Below are positions 35,048 to 46,990 of a stretch of 64,000 bases of DNA, one piece after another. Source of the stretch: Haematobia irritans (lineage: Eukaryota; Arthropoda; Insecta; Diptera; Muscidae); assembly GCF_050003625.1 (NCBI RefSeq), contig NC_134400.1, forward strand, positions 65,738,126-65,802,125. Reading direction: 5' to 3'. The notes beneath the pieces were generated by a model. The model searched no databases, had not been told where the DNA came from, and saw nothing but the letters and a program-made list of their open reading frames with translations. Position numbers and translations under genes: made by a program. The first letter of the stretch is position 1. Each line of letters opens with the position of its first letter.

Positions 35048-37121
35048 TATAATATCAATGGAATTTTAAATAAATGTTTATACCCTAATTTTTTCACATA
35101 CCTCAAAAATTTCGATGCTATTATTTTATTAGAGACACATGTTACAGACCGAAACCAGAAAAGAATTGAGAACTATTTCCCGGAGTATGAAGTACAATGG
35201 GTTAATGCAAAAAAGGTCAGTCGATTTGGACGAGCTAGTGGTGGAGTATTTTTGGGTCTGAAAAAATCGGTGCTAATCTCTGGCGTAAAACACGAATTTC
35301 TTTATAATGAACATTTTTGTGGAGCATATCTTAAATTTGAAAACATCAAAATGCTTCTACTGCCACTCTACATTAGAGGTGCCAACTGGTCTAGGGAATT
35401 TACGCTTGCAAAATTGTTCATGTCTGAGAATAAATGCGAGAATATTGTCCTATTAGGTGACGTAAATGTTAGAATAGGCGAATCACAACAAGATATTGTA
35501 GATCTATACCGAGAATATTTCCCAGCATATACTGGAGTAAGAAAATCAAAGGACAAAGAATTGAATGCGAATGTCCGAAAGTACATAGACTTTTGTAATG
35601 AACAAAATCTCATAATTCTGAATGGTCAAACCGTGGGCGATGAATGGGGCAACTTTACGTATGTGAGCAATATAGGAACATCTGTCAACGATATATGTTC
35701 AGTATCTACTAGCATGCTTCAGTACGTGCAAAATTTCAGTATAGATGAACAAATTTGGTCAGATCATTTACCAATAACCCTTTGTCTCAATATACCAATA
35801 TCGGAAACAAGAAGGAAAATGAAACTATTGCCAAAATTACAGTGGAATGATTCGGGTAAAGATTTATATCAATCCAAGTTAGCGGATCATCTAAATTCAA
35901 CTCTCGAGAGAAGCGAAAACATGTGCCTTAAAAATATGACCGATATAATTATTGCAGAAATGGTTCAAGGTGTCATTGGGCAAGAAAGAAGTTGCACCAT
36001 CTTTTGTGCAAATTTAAGAAATCTTGTTTGGATTCAGACCGACAGAGATACCTAACTGCTAAGAGAAAATATAGCGAAATTTGTAACATTAGTAAGAAGT
36101 TGTACTACGACCGTATTACAGAACGGATCAACAGCACATCTGACGCCAAAGAATGGTGGAGCTTAGTGAGAGCAATAAATAATCAAGAATTGCGTATAAG
36201 TCATTCTCTATCGTCGGACATACTACAATAGCATTTTATGGAGCTACTCGCAATAGAACAAACTTCTCTAAATATATACTTCGCACCGCCTATGATTGAG
36301 AACAACATGCTCGATCAAAATATAAGTGTATGGGACATTAAGCGCATGTTAAAGAAAGTTAAACTTAATAAGGCACCGGGAGAGGATAGAATCCCATATG
36401 AATTTTTTATTAATGCCACTGATGAGTACATGGAACAACTAGCTAATATTTATAACAAAATATACGCAGAGGGTAGGATGGATGAAGAATTCCGGAAGAC
36501 AATAATATTCCCTATTCATAAGAAAGTAAGCATGGATGAACCGGCAAACTACCGAGGCATTTCATTTATGAACTGTGTTGCAAAATATTTATGGGCATAC
36601 TAAACGAAAGGCTAGTACAATGGGCGGAGGAAAACCACATATTGGATGAGTGTCAGGCAGGATTCCGAAAGGGTTATTCCACAATGGATAACATATATAA
36701 CCTATCAACTATAATACATTATAAGCTCTCTGAAAAGAAAAAGGTTTATGCTTTCTTTGTTGATTTCCGAGCCGCCTTTGACAAGATTTCTCGTAGGCTA
36801 CTTCTGTACAAACTCTACCAGATGGGGATCTCTTACAAATGTGTACAAATTATAGAGGCTGTATACAGATGTAAACAGTCCGCCGTCTGGAACGGAGAGG
36901 AGTTGTCAGAATATTTTGACACTGAAGCAGGCGTAAAACAGGGGTGTCTTCTATCTCAACTACTATTCTCATTCTACATCAATGACTTGAATGACTCAAT
37001 GTGTGGAGGTTTGTATATAGAAGGAATTAACATAAAAGTCTTGTTATATGCAGATGACATAGTGTTACTATCAGAGGACAGAGTAACTCTGCAGGAGATG
37101 ATACACCATCTAGAGGCATAG
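35048..37121 (+). pseudogene. LINE X endonuclease and RT (motifs 0-5), broken
   Basis: The endonuclease starts at SYNING (about 35050) and has ETHVTDRNQ, GDVNVRIG and SDHLPITLCL. RT continues KLNKAPGEDRIPYEF, FRKTIIFPIHKK, NYRGISFMNC, CQAGFRKGYSTMDNIYNL, FFVDFRAAFDK, GVKQGCLLSQLLFSFYINDL and YADDIVLLSED. Small indels at about 35960 and 36590 and a stop at about 36230 break the frame. This copy keeps the RT block that copy 1 lacks. It is followed directly by BEL-2. Confidence 0.85.
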
Positions 37122-37127
37122 TAAATG

Positions 37128-37406
37128 TGAAAAGGCGGGGAATTAAATAAAATAATTTATCAATGAGGGGGGAAATAAATAAAAACACAATTAAATTTTA
37201 AAGTTAATTAAAGAATAAATTAAAATTCAATTTATTGGCGGGGGTATTCGTACCTTCGGGTATTTTAGAGAGAGAGAGAGAGAGAGAGAGTAAGTGTAAG
37301 AGAAAGTTTCGATAAGTCATTTGTCATTTTTTCAGATATCGTTATAATTCAGGGGTGTATTTTACAATTCATGAAACTTAAATCTAACAGGGTGTCAACC
37401 TGAACA
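37128..37406 (-). repeat. BEL-2 3' LTR
   Basis: Pair of 44251-44525 with TG..CA ends. Its (GA)n tract is several units longer than in the partner. Confidence 0.95.
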
Positions 37407-37420
37407 TCCCGCCCCCCTTG
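37407..37420 (-). promoter_or_regulatory. BEL-2 polypurine tract
   Basis: The minus strand reads CAAGGGGGGCGGGA directly before the LTR TGTTCAGG, the expected plus-strand primer for reverse transcription. Confidence 0.85.
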
Positions 37421-37527
37421 CAGGAATGCAACATAGGGGCAAGCAGGAGCTAGGGGGCAATAAAAAAACGAGAATTCTATTTACAATTCAATGGACATAC
37501 AAATACAAAAAACATAAATAAATAAAT

Positions 37528-38130
37528 TCAATGGGACCCAGAATGGACGTGAATCACAATCGTAGCAGGTCCACTGCCGGTGTTGGGGCTAACAGTGGAA
37601 GTGTTGACCGGATTGTGACCACAGGTGCATCGTCCGCCGGCGGCTCGAGGTTGATGCGATTCCGGATTTGTTGACATCCTATTGGCTGCATTGGTGTTGC
37701 TACGAGCATCTAGCGAGCGCCTTTGGTGGGTGTCTCGTCGTGGAGTTTTCTTCCTAGGTTTAGCTTTTTCCGTGGCCTTCCTAGAATTCTGGGGTCGGCT
37801 AGCGACGGCACTGGGGGGATTTTCACGCTTCCCAACAAACCTCGGGTGGAGCATCGTATGGTGCTCACCACAGCATTCCATACATCTTTCACGGCTCTTG
37901 CATTTCAAGCGTTTATGGGACTCCGCCAAGCAGTTGAAGCAAAATCCGAGCTTCATCACTGTTCTCCGACGTTTTGCCGAATCCATCGCACGAAAACGAG
38001 GACAGAGACGAAGTACGTGAGGCTGCAAACATATCTTACACCGCACCTCACTACCCTTCTTCGTGCGTTGGGTGACATCTTTATCTGCCTCAGGGCGTTC
38101 ATTTGTGAGACGACGTGATGGGCCAGACAT
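37528..38130 (-). CDS. BEL-2 accessory 3' ORF: Gag-like zinc-knuckle protein
   Basis: The ORF is open from the ATG at 38130, which lies 55 nt after the integrase stop and two bases after a splice-acceptor-like CGTATTTCCAG. The upstream Met at 38166 is less likely. It encodes 200 aa beginning MSGPSRRLTNE. Residues about 30-95 repeat the three-cluster Gag zinc module: CKICLQPHVLRLC, CFNCLAESHKRLKC, CMECCGEHHTMLH. A basic tail (KAKPRKKTPRRD) follows, ending HVHSGSH. It lacks the protease-like part of the BEL-1 counterpart. A nucleic-acid chaperone or regulatory role is inference. Intact, unlike the pol of this element. Confidence 0.7.
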   Translation of the reverse strand: MSGPSRRLTNERPEADKDVTQRTKKGSEVRCKICLQPHVLRLCPRFRAMDSAKRRRTVMKLGFCFNCLAESHKRLKCKSRERCMECCGEHHTMLHPRFVGKRENPPSAVASRPQNSRKATEKAKPRKKTPRRDTHQRRSLDARSNTNAANRMSTNPESHQPRAAGGRCTCGHNPVNTSTVSPNTGSGPATIVIHVHSGSH

Positions 38131-38132
38131 GT

Positions 38133-38146
38133 CTGGAAATACGAAA
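38133..38146 (-). promoter_or_regulatory. Predicted splice acceptor of the BEL-2 accessory ORF
   Basis: The minus strand shows TTTTTCGTATTTCCAG with the AG two bases before the ATG, placed exactly as in BEL-1 (3014). A good donor match lies in the leader at 44085/44084. Confidence 0.55.
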
Positions 38147-38184
38147 AATGGGGACAGCACACACACAAAGAAAATAAAATGTTA

Positions 38185-39639
38185 TTAATTTTGTCCATCA
38201 ACATGTAGTAGTGCGAGTTTGACAACGGGCCTTGTAATAGTACAATTTCCAACCCTGATGTCAACAACTCGCACTTTGTTGTCGGGGCCTAAGTAGATCT
38301 TTTCGATTCTACCTACTTTCCACTCTGGTGGAGGCAAATTATCTTTCCTGATTACTACCAGGTCACCAACGGCAAAATCTCTTTGAGGAAATTTCCACTT
38401 ATTTCGCTTATGGAGTTCAACGAGATATTCCTCTTTCCACCGTTTGGCGAAAGAGTGATAAAGGACCTTAAGTTTCTGCCATCTATTCACATAACTTAAC
38501 GACTCAATTGTCGTGTCGGGCTCCGGTGGGGAGAGAAGGGCAGAACCTATAAGGAAGTGTCCTGGGGTCAAAGGGGCTAAATCGTTTGGATTATCGCTCA
38601 TAGGACTAAGGGGCCTAGAATTAAGGCATGCCTCGATTCTGGCTAGCATTGTGCTGAACTCTTCAAAAGTAAACTTCTGAGAGTGAGACACTTTCTTAAG
38701 ATGAGTCTTGAAACTCTTAACTCCTGCCTCCCAAAGACCACCCATATGTGGCGCACCAGGGGGAATAAATTTCCATTCTAATAATTGGAAGGCGTTAAGC
38801 GAAATAAGATTTTGCTTCACATCAGCGAGAAATCGGGCTTGGTCTCTACCAAGAACATTAGAAGCTCCTACAAAAGATGTCCCATTATCCGAAAACATCT
38901 TAGAAGGGCAGCCTCTTCGGGAGAAAAATCGGGTGAACGCAGCAATAAAATAATCAGTCGACATGTCATTTGTCGCTTCCAAATGAATTGCCTTAGTCGC
39001 AAAGCAGACAAACACAAGCACATATCCCTTAGTGATACGGCAACCTCTACCAATGTAGGTCTTAATATCAAGGGGGCCTGCAAAATCGACTCCAGTACAT
39101 GTAAACGGGCGAGACAGCGTAGTTCTCTCAGGGGGAAGAGCGGCCACAATTTGGTCTACAGTTTTCTTCCGAAACAATACGCATGTACGGCAATTATGGA
39201 TGATTGTTCTGACGAGATTCTTCAGTCTGGGAACCCAAAATTCTAATCTCATCAATCTCAACATTAATGAATTTTCACCATGTACCGTATTCCTGTGAAT
39301 ATACTCCAGGTACAATTTGGTAAACCGGGCATCATAGGGTAGAATCTTGGGGAATCTCTCGTCATAGGTGCGAGTAGGGGAACGCGCAAGTCTACCATTC
39401 ATCCGCATAAATCCAACAGAATCTATAAACGGATTGAAATTCAACAGAGGGCTCTTTCGAGATAACCGCGCATTGTTCTCCAGCGCCACATATTCAGGGA
39501 AATGACGACGCTGGCAGAGGACAACAAGACGACTTTTCACAAAGTTGATTTCATCCTGTTCCAAATTGAAGGATGAATGCGTCTGTGTCGATTTAAACTT
39601 CGGGTGTATTCGATGAAAGAATCTGAATACATATGACAA
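38185..39639 (-). pseudogene. BEL-2 integrase segment of Pol
   Basis: A 484-aa frame (the printed start is a TTG at the frame limit). It has the zinc finger HNCRTCVLFRKKT, core TGVDFAGPLDIK, FATKAIHLEATNDMSTDYF, KMFSDNGTSFVGA and PHMGGLWEAGVKSFKTHLKK, and the C-terminal PLTPGHFLIGSALLSPPEPD. All DDE positions are present. It is separated from the upstream pol by frame changes near 39655 and 39745, so Pol is broken here. Confidence 0.9.
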
Positions 39640-39742
39640 ACCTCTCAGGGCTCTGGATTCGTCATGATTCTAAACGTAGATTTTGGCCATTCGGAGCGAG
39701 GACGACATAACCAAGCTGGACCTTTCCACCATAGGTTATTCG

Positions 39743-42700
39743 TTAGAAGATCGCGTGATTATCGTGTGATAGAACATGATGCCAATTACTAGTACCGATT
39801 TTAGTAGAGATGTTAGCTACTCGATTAGCAACAAACGTAGGCCAGTGGCACGGGGGCTTCTGAAGCCACGACAAAACTATTGTCGAATCAGTCCAATAGA
39901 ATGTCTCAATTTCTGGGAGACTCAGCTCGGAGCGAATAGTCTCAACCATATCAGCCAATAGAGTTGCACCGCAGAGCTCTAAACGGGGCAAGGATTCAAC
40001 CTTGATTGACGCTACCTTAGTTCGTGCTGCGAGCAGATGCGTGACATAATCGCCAGGGGCGTTTTTAATTCGGACGTATAGTGAAGCCGCATATGCTTTC
40101 TCAGAAGCATCACAAAATGCATGAAGCTGAACTTCATGGTCTGGGCTGAAACCAACCCATCGGGGGATCTCTATCCGTTCGATTTCACTATAATCGTCCA
40201 AAAACGCAAACCATCTATTCAGAGTCATGGGTTTCAAACATTCGTCCCAATCTGTTTTGTCCTTCCAGATTTGTTGCATTATAATCTTAGCAACTATTAT
40301 CTTAGGGGCCAGCCAACCTGCTGGATCAAACAATTTAGCAATCTCAGACAAAACAGCTCGTTTGGTGGCGGAAGATCTATTAGGGGCTGAAACCAACTTG
40401 AAAAAGAAAACCTCTTTTCCAGCGTTCCAACGTAAACCCAGAGTCTTGGCGGTACTTTCATTGGAAATATTCAAAAAGTCATTATCCAATAAATATTCGG
40501 GGGGTAAATCTAACAAAATACCCTGCACATTAGAGGTCCATTTTCTTAGATTAAACCCAGCAGAACCTAGAACTTCTATAAGTTCATCACGGCTCTTCAT
40601 GGCATCATCTAAACTGTGAGCTCCTGCCAAAATGTCATCGACATACATCTGCGAACGTATTATCTCCGCAGCAGTCGGGAACTCACCCTCGACGTCATCA
40701 GCAAGTCTAAGTAGGGTCCGAATAGCAAGATATGGGGCACAGTTCACACCAAATGTAACCGTGTTCAATTCAAAATCTTGGATTATATCATCAGGGGCTA
40801 AACGGAAAACACTTCGCTGATATGACGCCTGATCGGGATGAATCAGAATTTGCTTATACATCTTCTCGATGTCAGCATTGAAGACAAATCTAAATAATCT
40901 CCATCGGAGAATCAAAACAATTAGATTTGCTTGTAGAACGGGTCCAGTATACAATACGTTATTAAGACTAACGCCATTAGAAGTGGGACTGGAAGCATTA
41001 AAAACCACACGTAATTTAGTGGTGGCGCTGTCAGGCTTGAAAACAGCGTGATGGGGTAAATAATACACAGTATTAGAAGAATTTACCTTATTCTCATCAA
41101 TCAGGCTCATATGTCCCAAATCAGCGTACTCTTGTAGTACCCTGTCATACTGAATCTTCAGCTCGGGATTTCTCATTAACCGCGACTCATTTCGCTTAAA
41201 TTGAGAAATGGCACTATTCCGGGACAAACCAAGTTGCAAATCTCTGGGGTATTCACGCTTAAAAGGCAGTGAAACAACATACCGACCATTATCATAGCGA
41301 TAAGTCGTTCGTAGGTATAATTCCTCACACCATCTATCCTCTTCTGACATAGAGCATACTTTCGGTACATCTTCGATTTCCCAAAACCTAGCAAGTTGAT
41401 CATTCAACTCCATGTGGTTATAAAATGATACCACCGACTGTAGGGGCTTGGTGTGGGTGACTTTGCCAGTCACGATCCAACCGAAAACTGATTTCTGGGC
41501 AATAAGATCACCATTAGGGTGCTTATGAACATCAGTATGCATTATCCGAGAATATATGTCACCTCCCAGTAAAAGGTCCATATGAGAACACTTTAGATCA
41601 CACATTGTGACTTCGGGCAGATTTACATCTAGTAGCTGTGACAAGGAATAAGTAGGCAAACGACCAGTTAACTTGTCAACCACATACGCATCTGTCGTCA
41701 ACTCAAAAGTTGGGTCAATAGGGGAGCACAAAGAGATCCTACAAACATTAGTAGACTTCGCCGATATCGTGCCATTTAGGCCAACAATATTCGCAGAAGT
41801 AACTGGGAATATCGGCAAAGCAAGTTTCTTTTGCAACTTTCGGGAAATGAAAGTTGCTTGCGAGGCAGGATCGATCAATGCCCTAGCCGAACACTTCACG
41901 CCATAACAACACAAATCTACCACAGTAGTTCCCAAAAGAACTGTAGAAAACTGTGATGTTTCCATAGCAGTTGCAAAAGTTTGCAACGAACGGGCAGCCT
42001 CTGATGTAGAAGGAACATCGTCAGAAGTTGATCGGGCTGGATTTCCCATATCGCGGGTCATTCCAGGTCGTGAGCTCGAATCTCGACTTACTTGTGCTGA
42101 AGATTCCCTTCTATGCAAGTGAGAATGATGTTTTTGTTTGCAGAAGAAACATATATTTGAGCCCTTACAATTGCTAAAAGTGTGCGACGAAGCCAGACAA
42201 TTCGTGCAACATTTGAGTCGCTTGACTGTTTCCAATCGATTGTTAACCGACATTTGAAGAAATTCTTCGCATAATCGTAGGGGATGCGATTCGGAACAAA
42301 GAGGACATTTCTGCTGAGGATTAGATGGTATAGTAGTAGAGAAGCTCTTAAAACTTCTGTTACCATTATTATTAGTAGTTGACTTTCTCTTTGGGCTAGT
42401 AGGTTTTTTGACATAACTCGGACCAGTAGATGTCGAAATATTATGGGCGCCTTTAATGTCAAAGACGGACTCAAGGGTCTGATGCCGAGCAGTCAAAAAC
42501 TTATCCATTGTTTCCCATTTAGGTAGGTCAGAACTTGACCCTTGAGACTGCTCCCAATATCCTAGGGTAACTTCAGGAAGACGGGTGGAACATATGAAAA
42601 CAAATATAACGTCCCAATTCTTCGTATCAATGCCCAAAAGAGACAAATTAGTTATGCAGTCGCTCATAGTACGCTGCAATTGCTTAATAGAGGGGCCAGA

Positions 42701-43048
42701 TTCTTTTAAAACGGGCGCAAGATTAAATAAAATCTTGAGTTGGGCGTTTACAAGAACCCTTTTGTTCTCATAACGATCGACTAAATTTTGCCAAGCCATC
42801 TGAAAACCCTCATTAGTAATCGGACATGTCTTTATAATACCGCGGGCTTCACCTTCCGTCTTTTGCATCAGATAATACATTTTCTGAATATTACTGATAT
42901 GTTCATTATCTTTATATAGGGCAGAGAACATGTCTCTGAATGTGGGCCAAGACTTATAATCACCAGAAAAAAATCTCAGTATCACAAGGGGGAAGGTGAA
43001 TTGGAAGGGATGAACTAGAAGACTTCTTCTTCGCATTGAGCTTTTCAA
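39743..43048 (-). pseudogene. BEL-2 Gag-Pol: zinc knuckles, protease, RT, RNase H
   Basis: One open frame of 1101 aa. It opens in the Gag segment SGDYKSWPTFRDMF. Zinc clusters lie at about 248-312 (CPLCSESHPLRLC, CTNCLASSHTFSNC, CFFCKQKHHSHLH). The protease has ARALIDPASQATFIS (about 389), so DPAS replaces the usual DSGS/DPGS. RT has FNADIEKMYKQIL and MYVDDILAGAHS (about 801-812). RNase H begins LHAFCDASEKAYAASLY (about 975). It ends at SNWHHVLSHDN, where a deletion plus frameshift cuts off LWWKGPAWL. The true Gag start is in the 42960-43328 frame. Confidence 0.9.
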
Positions 43049-43328
43049 TTAAAGACTCAATAAGGGCTAGTCCACGCACATACGTCTTATATGTCGCGAT
43101 ATATTTTGCCTTAACTTTGGCAATATCGTCACTAGAACCCATAGTGTCACACAATTCCTCAATAATTTCGCGGAAATTCTCCCAATGTCGAATGATTTCC
43201 TGCTTATGAATATTGAGGCTGTGGACGGTGTGATCCTCCTCTTTGAGAGAAGTCACGAACATATCCAAATCAATTAAGCGGTCTGCGCTTTTAATCAAAT
43301 TCTTGATATCAGACATTATTAATTTCAA
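42960..43328 (-). pseudogene. BEL-2 Gag N-terminus
   Basis: The Met at 43317, in MSDIKNLIKSADRL, is the likelier start. The frame reaches LPPCDTEIF and then goes out of phase because a T-run near 42970 has one extra base; one base fewer would continue into the 39743-43048 frame. A slippery T7 could also serve as a frameshift site, though BEL Gag-Pol is usually one frame, so an error or mutation is favoured. Confidence 0.85.
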
Positions 43329-44250
43329 TAAAATTCAAATTTCGAGTAAAAATAATTAATTCGGAATAAAAAACGGGGTTGTAGAACACAATTCCAGCAA
43401 CAAACGTAAATGGGATTCAAAAAAGTGACGAAATTTATTTTTTATTGGCAATAAACAAATATTTAATGTGTTTGAATATTTTTCATAAATTAAAAAATAT
43501 TCCAATTTCGGTCTTACCAACACCACTGTGCAACAAAACTACGTATTAGTATATGATACATGTGCAATCAAAAATATTTCAAACGGGTGAAACTACGGGG
43601 TTAGTTCGATATCACTATTATTTATTATACGAAACAGTCACGATTGCCTTTTACTTGCAATATTTTCCAATAATTAATCAATTTAAATAATTAATTTGAA
43701 TATTTATTTTTCAATGTAAAATAATTTTCAAAATTATTTAATGAACAACTTTTGTTCCTATCGGGCCCACTGTGCAATGTTCAGTTACAACTCACTCGAG
43801 CATGCAATGCAACATGTAGTACAATTGAATGCAACACACACACGTATGTCCGTATAACAGTCAACCACACTACTGAATAAGAGAGACGGGAGTGGGGGTA
43901 ATAATGCAAGCTGTTGTTTTCGTTTGGTTGTTAGAAACCAAAGCGTATGGGCAAATGAAAATACAACAACAACACACAGGCACACGAAAGAGTGACTTTG
44001 TATTTATTATTTATTTTATTTTATTGATATTCTTGCACTTTTGTTTACTTTATTTTCACCACTAATAAATGTCAACAACCTTACCTTGGTGTGATGATTA
44101 TTTTAGGGGAAAACAAAGGTAATGGCCAGTAGTTTAGGGGGTAAAAATACCAAATATATCCAATGGATTTTCGGGCTCTAAAAAGAGAAGTTCAATGATA
44201 AATTATTTTATTTTGAATCTCGGGCGGTTTAATCCGGTTCGAAGGACCAA
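43329..44250 (-). other. BEL-2 5' leader with a candidate splice donor
   Basis: Non-coding AT-rich leader of about 0.9 kb. On the minus strand CCAAG/GTAAGG at 44085/44084 is a strong donor match, 166 nt inside the element from the LTR. It could join to the acceptor at 38133. Confidence 0.5.
44232..44249 (-). promoter_or_regulatory. BEL-2 primer-binding site (tRNA-Tyr type)
   Basis: The minus strand reads TGGTCCTTCGAACCGGAT one base after the LTR. It complements the 3' end of insect tRNA-Tyr, which ends ..CGGCTCGAAGGACCA in Drosophila as I recall it, apart from one position. Confidence 0.75.
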
Positions 44251-44525
44251 TGAAAAGGCGGGGAATTAAATAAAATAATTTATCAATGAGGGGGGAAATA
44301 AATAAAAACACAATTAAATTTTAAAGTTAATTAAAGAATAAATTAAAATTCAATTTATTGGCGGGGGTATTCGTACCTTCGGGTATTTTAGAGAGAGAGA
44401 GAGAGAGAATAAGTGTAAGAGAAAGTTTCGATAAGTAATTTGTCATTTTTTCAGATATCGTTATAATTCAGGGGTGTATTTTACAATTCATGAAACTTAA
44501 ATCTAACAGGGTGTCAACCTGAACA
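44251..44525 (-). repeat. BEL-2 5' LTR
   Basis: Pair of 37128-37406, 275 bp. Includes gatatcgttataattcagg and the shorter (GA)n tract. Confidence 0.95.
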
Positions 44526-44570
44526 AAATGTAAATGGAGCTTATTAGTCAATACAAGCAAGTCGAAAATT

Positions 44571-45537
44571 ATGGTATTTAGAAATGGTGGAAGGCTGTCG
44601 CAGAGTGATAAATGGTATTATAATGAAGAAGAGCAGGAAGTGGTTTCTGAATATAAATATCTTGGGGTGGTACTAACTCCAAGGATGACGTTCACGAAAC
44701 ACAAACACGCAATGCCCTTGCCAAAAGTGCTATTAATGCCACGTGGAACAATTTCTTGAAAAGAAACGATATAACACTTAAACAAAAATATAGCTTATAT
44801 ATGTCAGTGAGCAGATCTGTTCAAACGTATGCTGGCCAAATTTGGGGATATGGACATTTCGAAGCAGTTGATGAACTACAACGCTTCTTTTTAAAACTAG
44901 TACTAAATTTGCCCGAAACCACACCAAACTATGCACTTTACATAGAAACTGGTCTAGAACAAAGCCATTTATACACATTTCAACTTCATATGAGCTACGT
45001 ACTCAAAACACTTTTCATGTACTCGAGGGATAGATTACCACACCAACTAATTTTAATAACAATTAGAAGAAAAATTTTCTGGGTTAAATATTTAATGGAA
45101 AAAATAAACGAGCTGGGTGTGCAGCGATTGGAGGAGGATATGACGCAAGGAGAATGGTCTGGTATGGTCAACATATTGGTGGATAAAATATCCCGGGCTA
45201 ACAAGGAACAATCAAAACAAAAAGCACTGCAGAGTCAGTCCCGATACTACAAAAATCTTGATTTATCAAGGGGAACTTTATATTTTAACTCAAACTTTAA
45301 TGTGAACCAGATTAGGTGGATATTTAAAGCACGTGTAGATCTAATTTACCTAAATACCAACCTGAAAATTCTAAATCTGAGTGACAAAGACCGATGTACT
45401 TTATGTAACTTAGATGAGAAGGAGACGATATACCACTTCCTAGGAATAAGTCCCATACTAGGAAGCCATCGATTACAGGTTTTTAACAAACTGGCATTGA
45501 CTGAGACTGAAGTTGCCGACATTTTGGATGGAAGAGA
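44571..45537 (+). pseudogene. LINE X RT C-terminal part, copy 2
   Basis: Continues LINE X after BEL-2: MVFRNGGRLSQSDKW, EYKYLGVVLTPRMTF, then the frame from 44756 with RSVQTYAGQIWGYGHFEAV to CTLCNLDEKETIYHFLG. One frame change occurs at about 44715. It ends abruptly at ILDGRE where DINE sequence joins. Confidence 0.85.
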
Positions 45538-46456
45538 GGTTCAGATTTAGATATAGCTCCCATATATAGCTTTCGCCCGATTTACACTCATTTGCCCACA
45601 GAGGCCAATTTTTTGCTCCGATTTAGTTGAAATTTTGCATAGGGAGTAGCATTGCAACTATGCGTGGCAACTTTGGTTGAAATCGGTTCAGATTTGGATA
45701 TATGTCCCATATATAGCTTTCGCCCGATTTACACTCATATGACCACAGACGCCAATTTTTAACTCCGATTTAGTTGAATTTTGCACAGGGAGTAGAATTA
45801 GCATTGTAGCTATGCGTGCCAAATTTGGTTGACATCGGTTCAGATTAAGATATAGCTCCCATATATATGTTTTTCTGATTTCGACAAAAATGGTCAAAAT
45901 ACCAACATTTTCCTTGTTAAATCGTCACTGCTTAGTCGAAAAGTTGTAAAAATGACTCTAATTTTCCTAAACTTCTAATGCATATATATCGAGCGATAAA
46001 TCATAAATAAACTTTTGAGAAGTTTCCTTAAAATTGCTTCAGATTTAAATGTTTCTCATATTAATACCCTTCACCACTACTGTGGTACAGGGTATAATAA
46101 GTTTGCGCATTTGTATGTAACGCCACGAAGGAGTAATCATAGACCAACCTTTTAGTATACGGATCGGCTTAGAATTAAATTCTGAGTCGATTTAGCGATG
46201 TCCTTCTGTCTGTCTGTTGGTGTATTTTTGTGTGCAAAGTTCAGCTCGCAGTTTTAGTCCGATTGTCCTAAAATTTGGTATAGGGTCCTGTTTCGGCTCA
46301 AAGACGATCCCTATTGATTTTGGAACAAATCGGTTCAGATTTATATATTTTTCACCGATCTGGTCATAATTGGCGTGTATATCAACCGATCTTCCTCAAA
46401 TTCCGTACATCCGAATATTTTATGAGTCTCGAAAAACTTGCAAAATATCAGGCAAA
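45538..46456 (+). repeat. DINE-1-like repeat units
   Basis: Same order of blocks as 17290-18232: cccatatatagctttcgccc, the ccttcaccactactgtggta hairpin, gtttgcgcatttgtatgtaa and ctgtctgtctgttggtgta. It ends in tatcaggcaaa, a one-base variant of the LINE X target site. Confidence 0.6.
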
Positions 46457-46767
<311 letters not shown>

Positions 46768-46769
46768 GT

Positions 46770-46990
46770 TTTGTGTTTATTTATTCAGAAATGGCGCGTG
46801 GTTTTATGTGAATACAAAAAAGGAAAGTGTAATTGAAAAAATTTACCTGGTTTTTGTTCTGCATTTTGATATATGGTATAATTTATTTTTATTTGCAGTT
46901 ACATGATGTCTGCGTTTGTACATTTGATGGGCACGAAGTAAATATGGAATGATTACTTATTGTTGAAATTGAACCAAATTAACACTAGAG
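46770..46990 (-). mobile_element. Repeat A fragment
   Basis: Minus-strand match to the middle of repeat A (ttacatgatgtctgcgtttg, gatgggcacgaagtaaatat), cut on both sides. Confidence 0.7.

Larger units (their letters stand above)
37123..44530 (-). mobile_element. BEL-2: full-length BEL/Pao retrotransposon with 5-bp target duplication
   Basis: The element is 37128-44525 (7398 bp). AAATG at 37123-37127 and 44526-44530 is the 5-bp duplication usual for this superfamily. LTRs are 279 and 275 bp, TGAAAAGG..CTGAACA on the plus strand, differing mainly in a (GA)n tract. A polypurine tract and a tRNA-Tyr-type primer site are in place. Minus-strand order: Gag, protease, RT, RNase H, integrase, accessory zinc-knuckle ORF. 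Few frame breaks suggest a recent insertion that is now defective. Confidence 0.95.
35044..45537 (+). mobile_element. LINE X copy 2, split by BEL-2 and cut at its 3' end
   Basis: 35044-37127 and 44526-45537 together match LINE X copy 1; BEL-2 (37128-44525) lies between. Copy 1 reads ggcatagtaaatgtaaatgg across the point and so is the empty site; AAATG is duplicated. The 3' end stops at 45537, inside ggatggaagagag, where DINE sequence begins, so the 3' UTR is lost. Confidence 0.88.
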
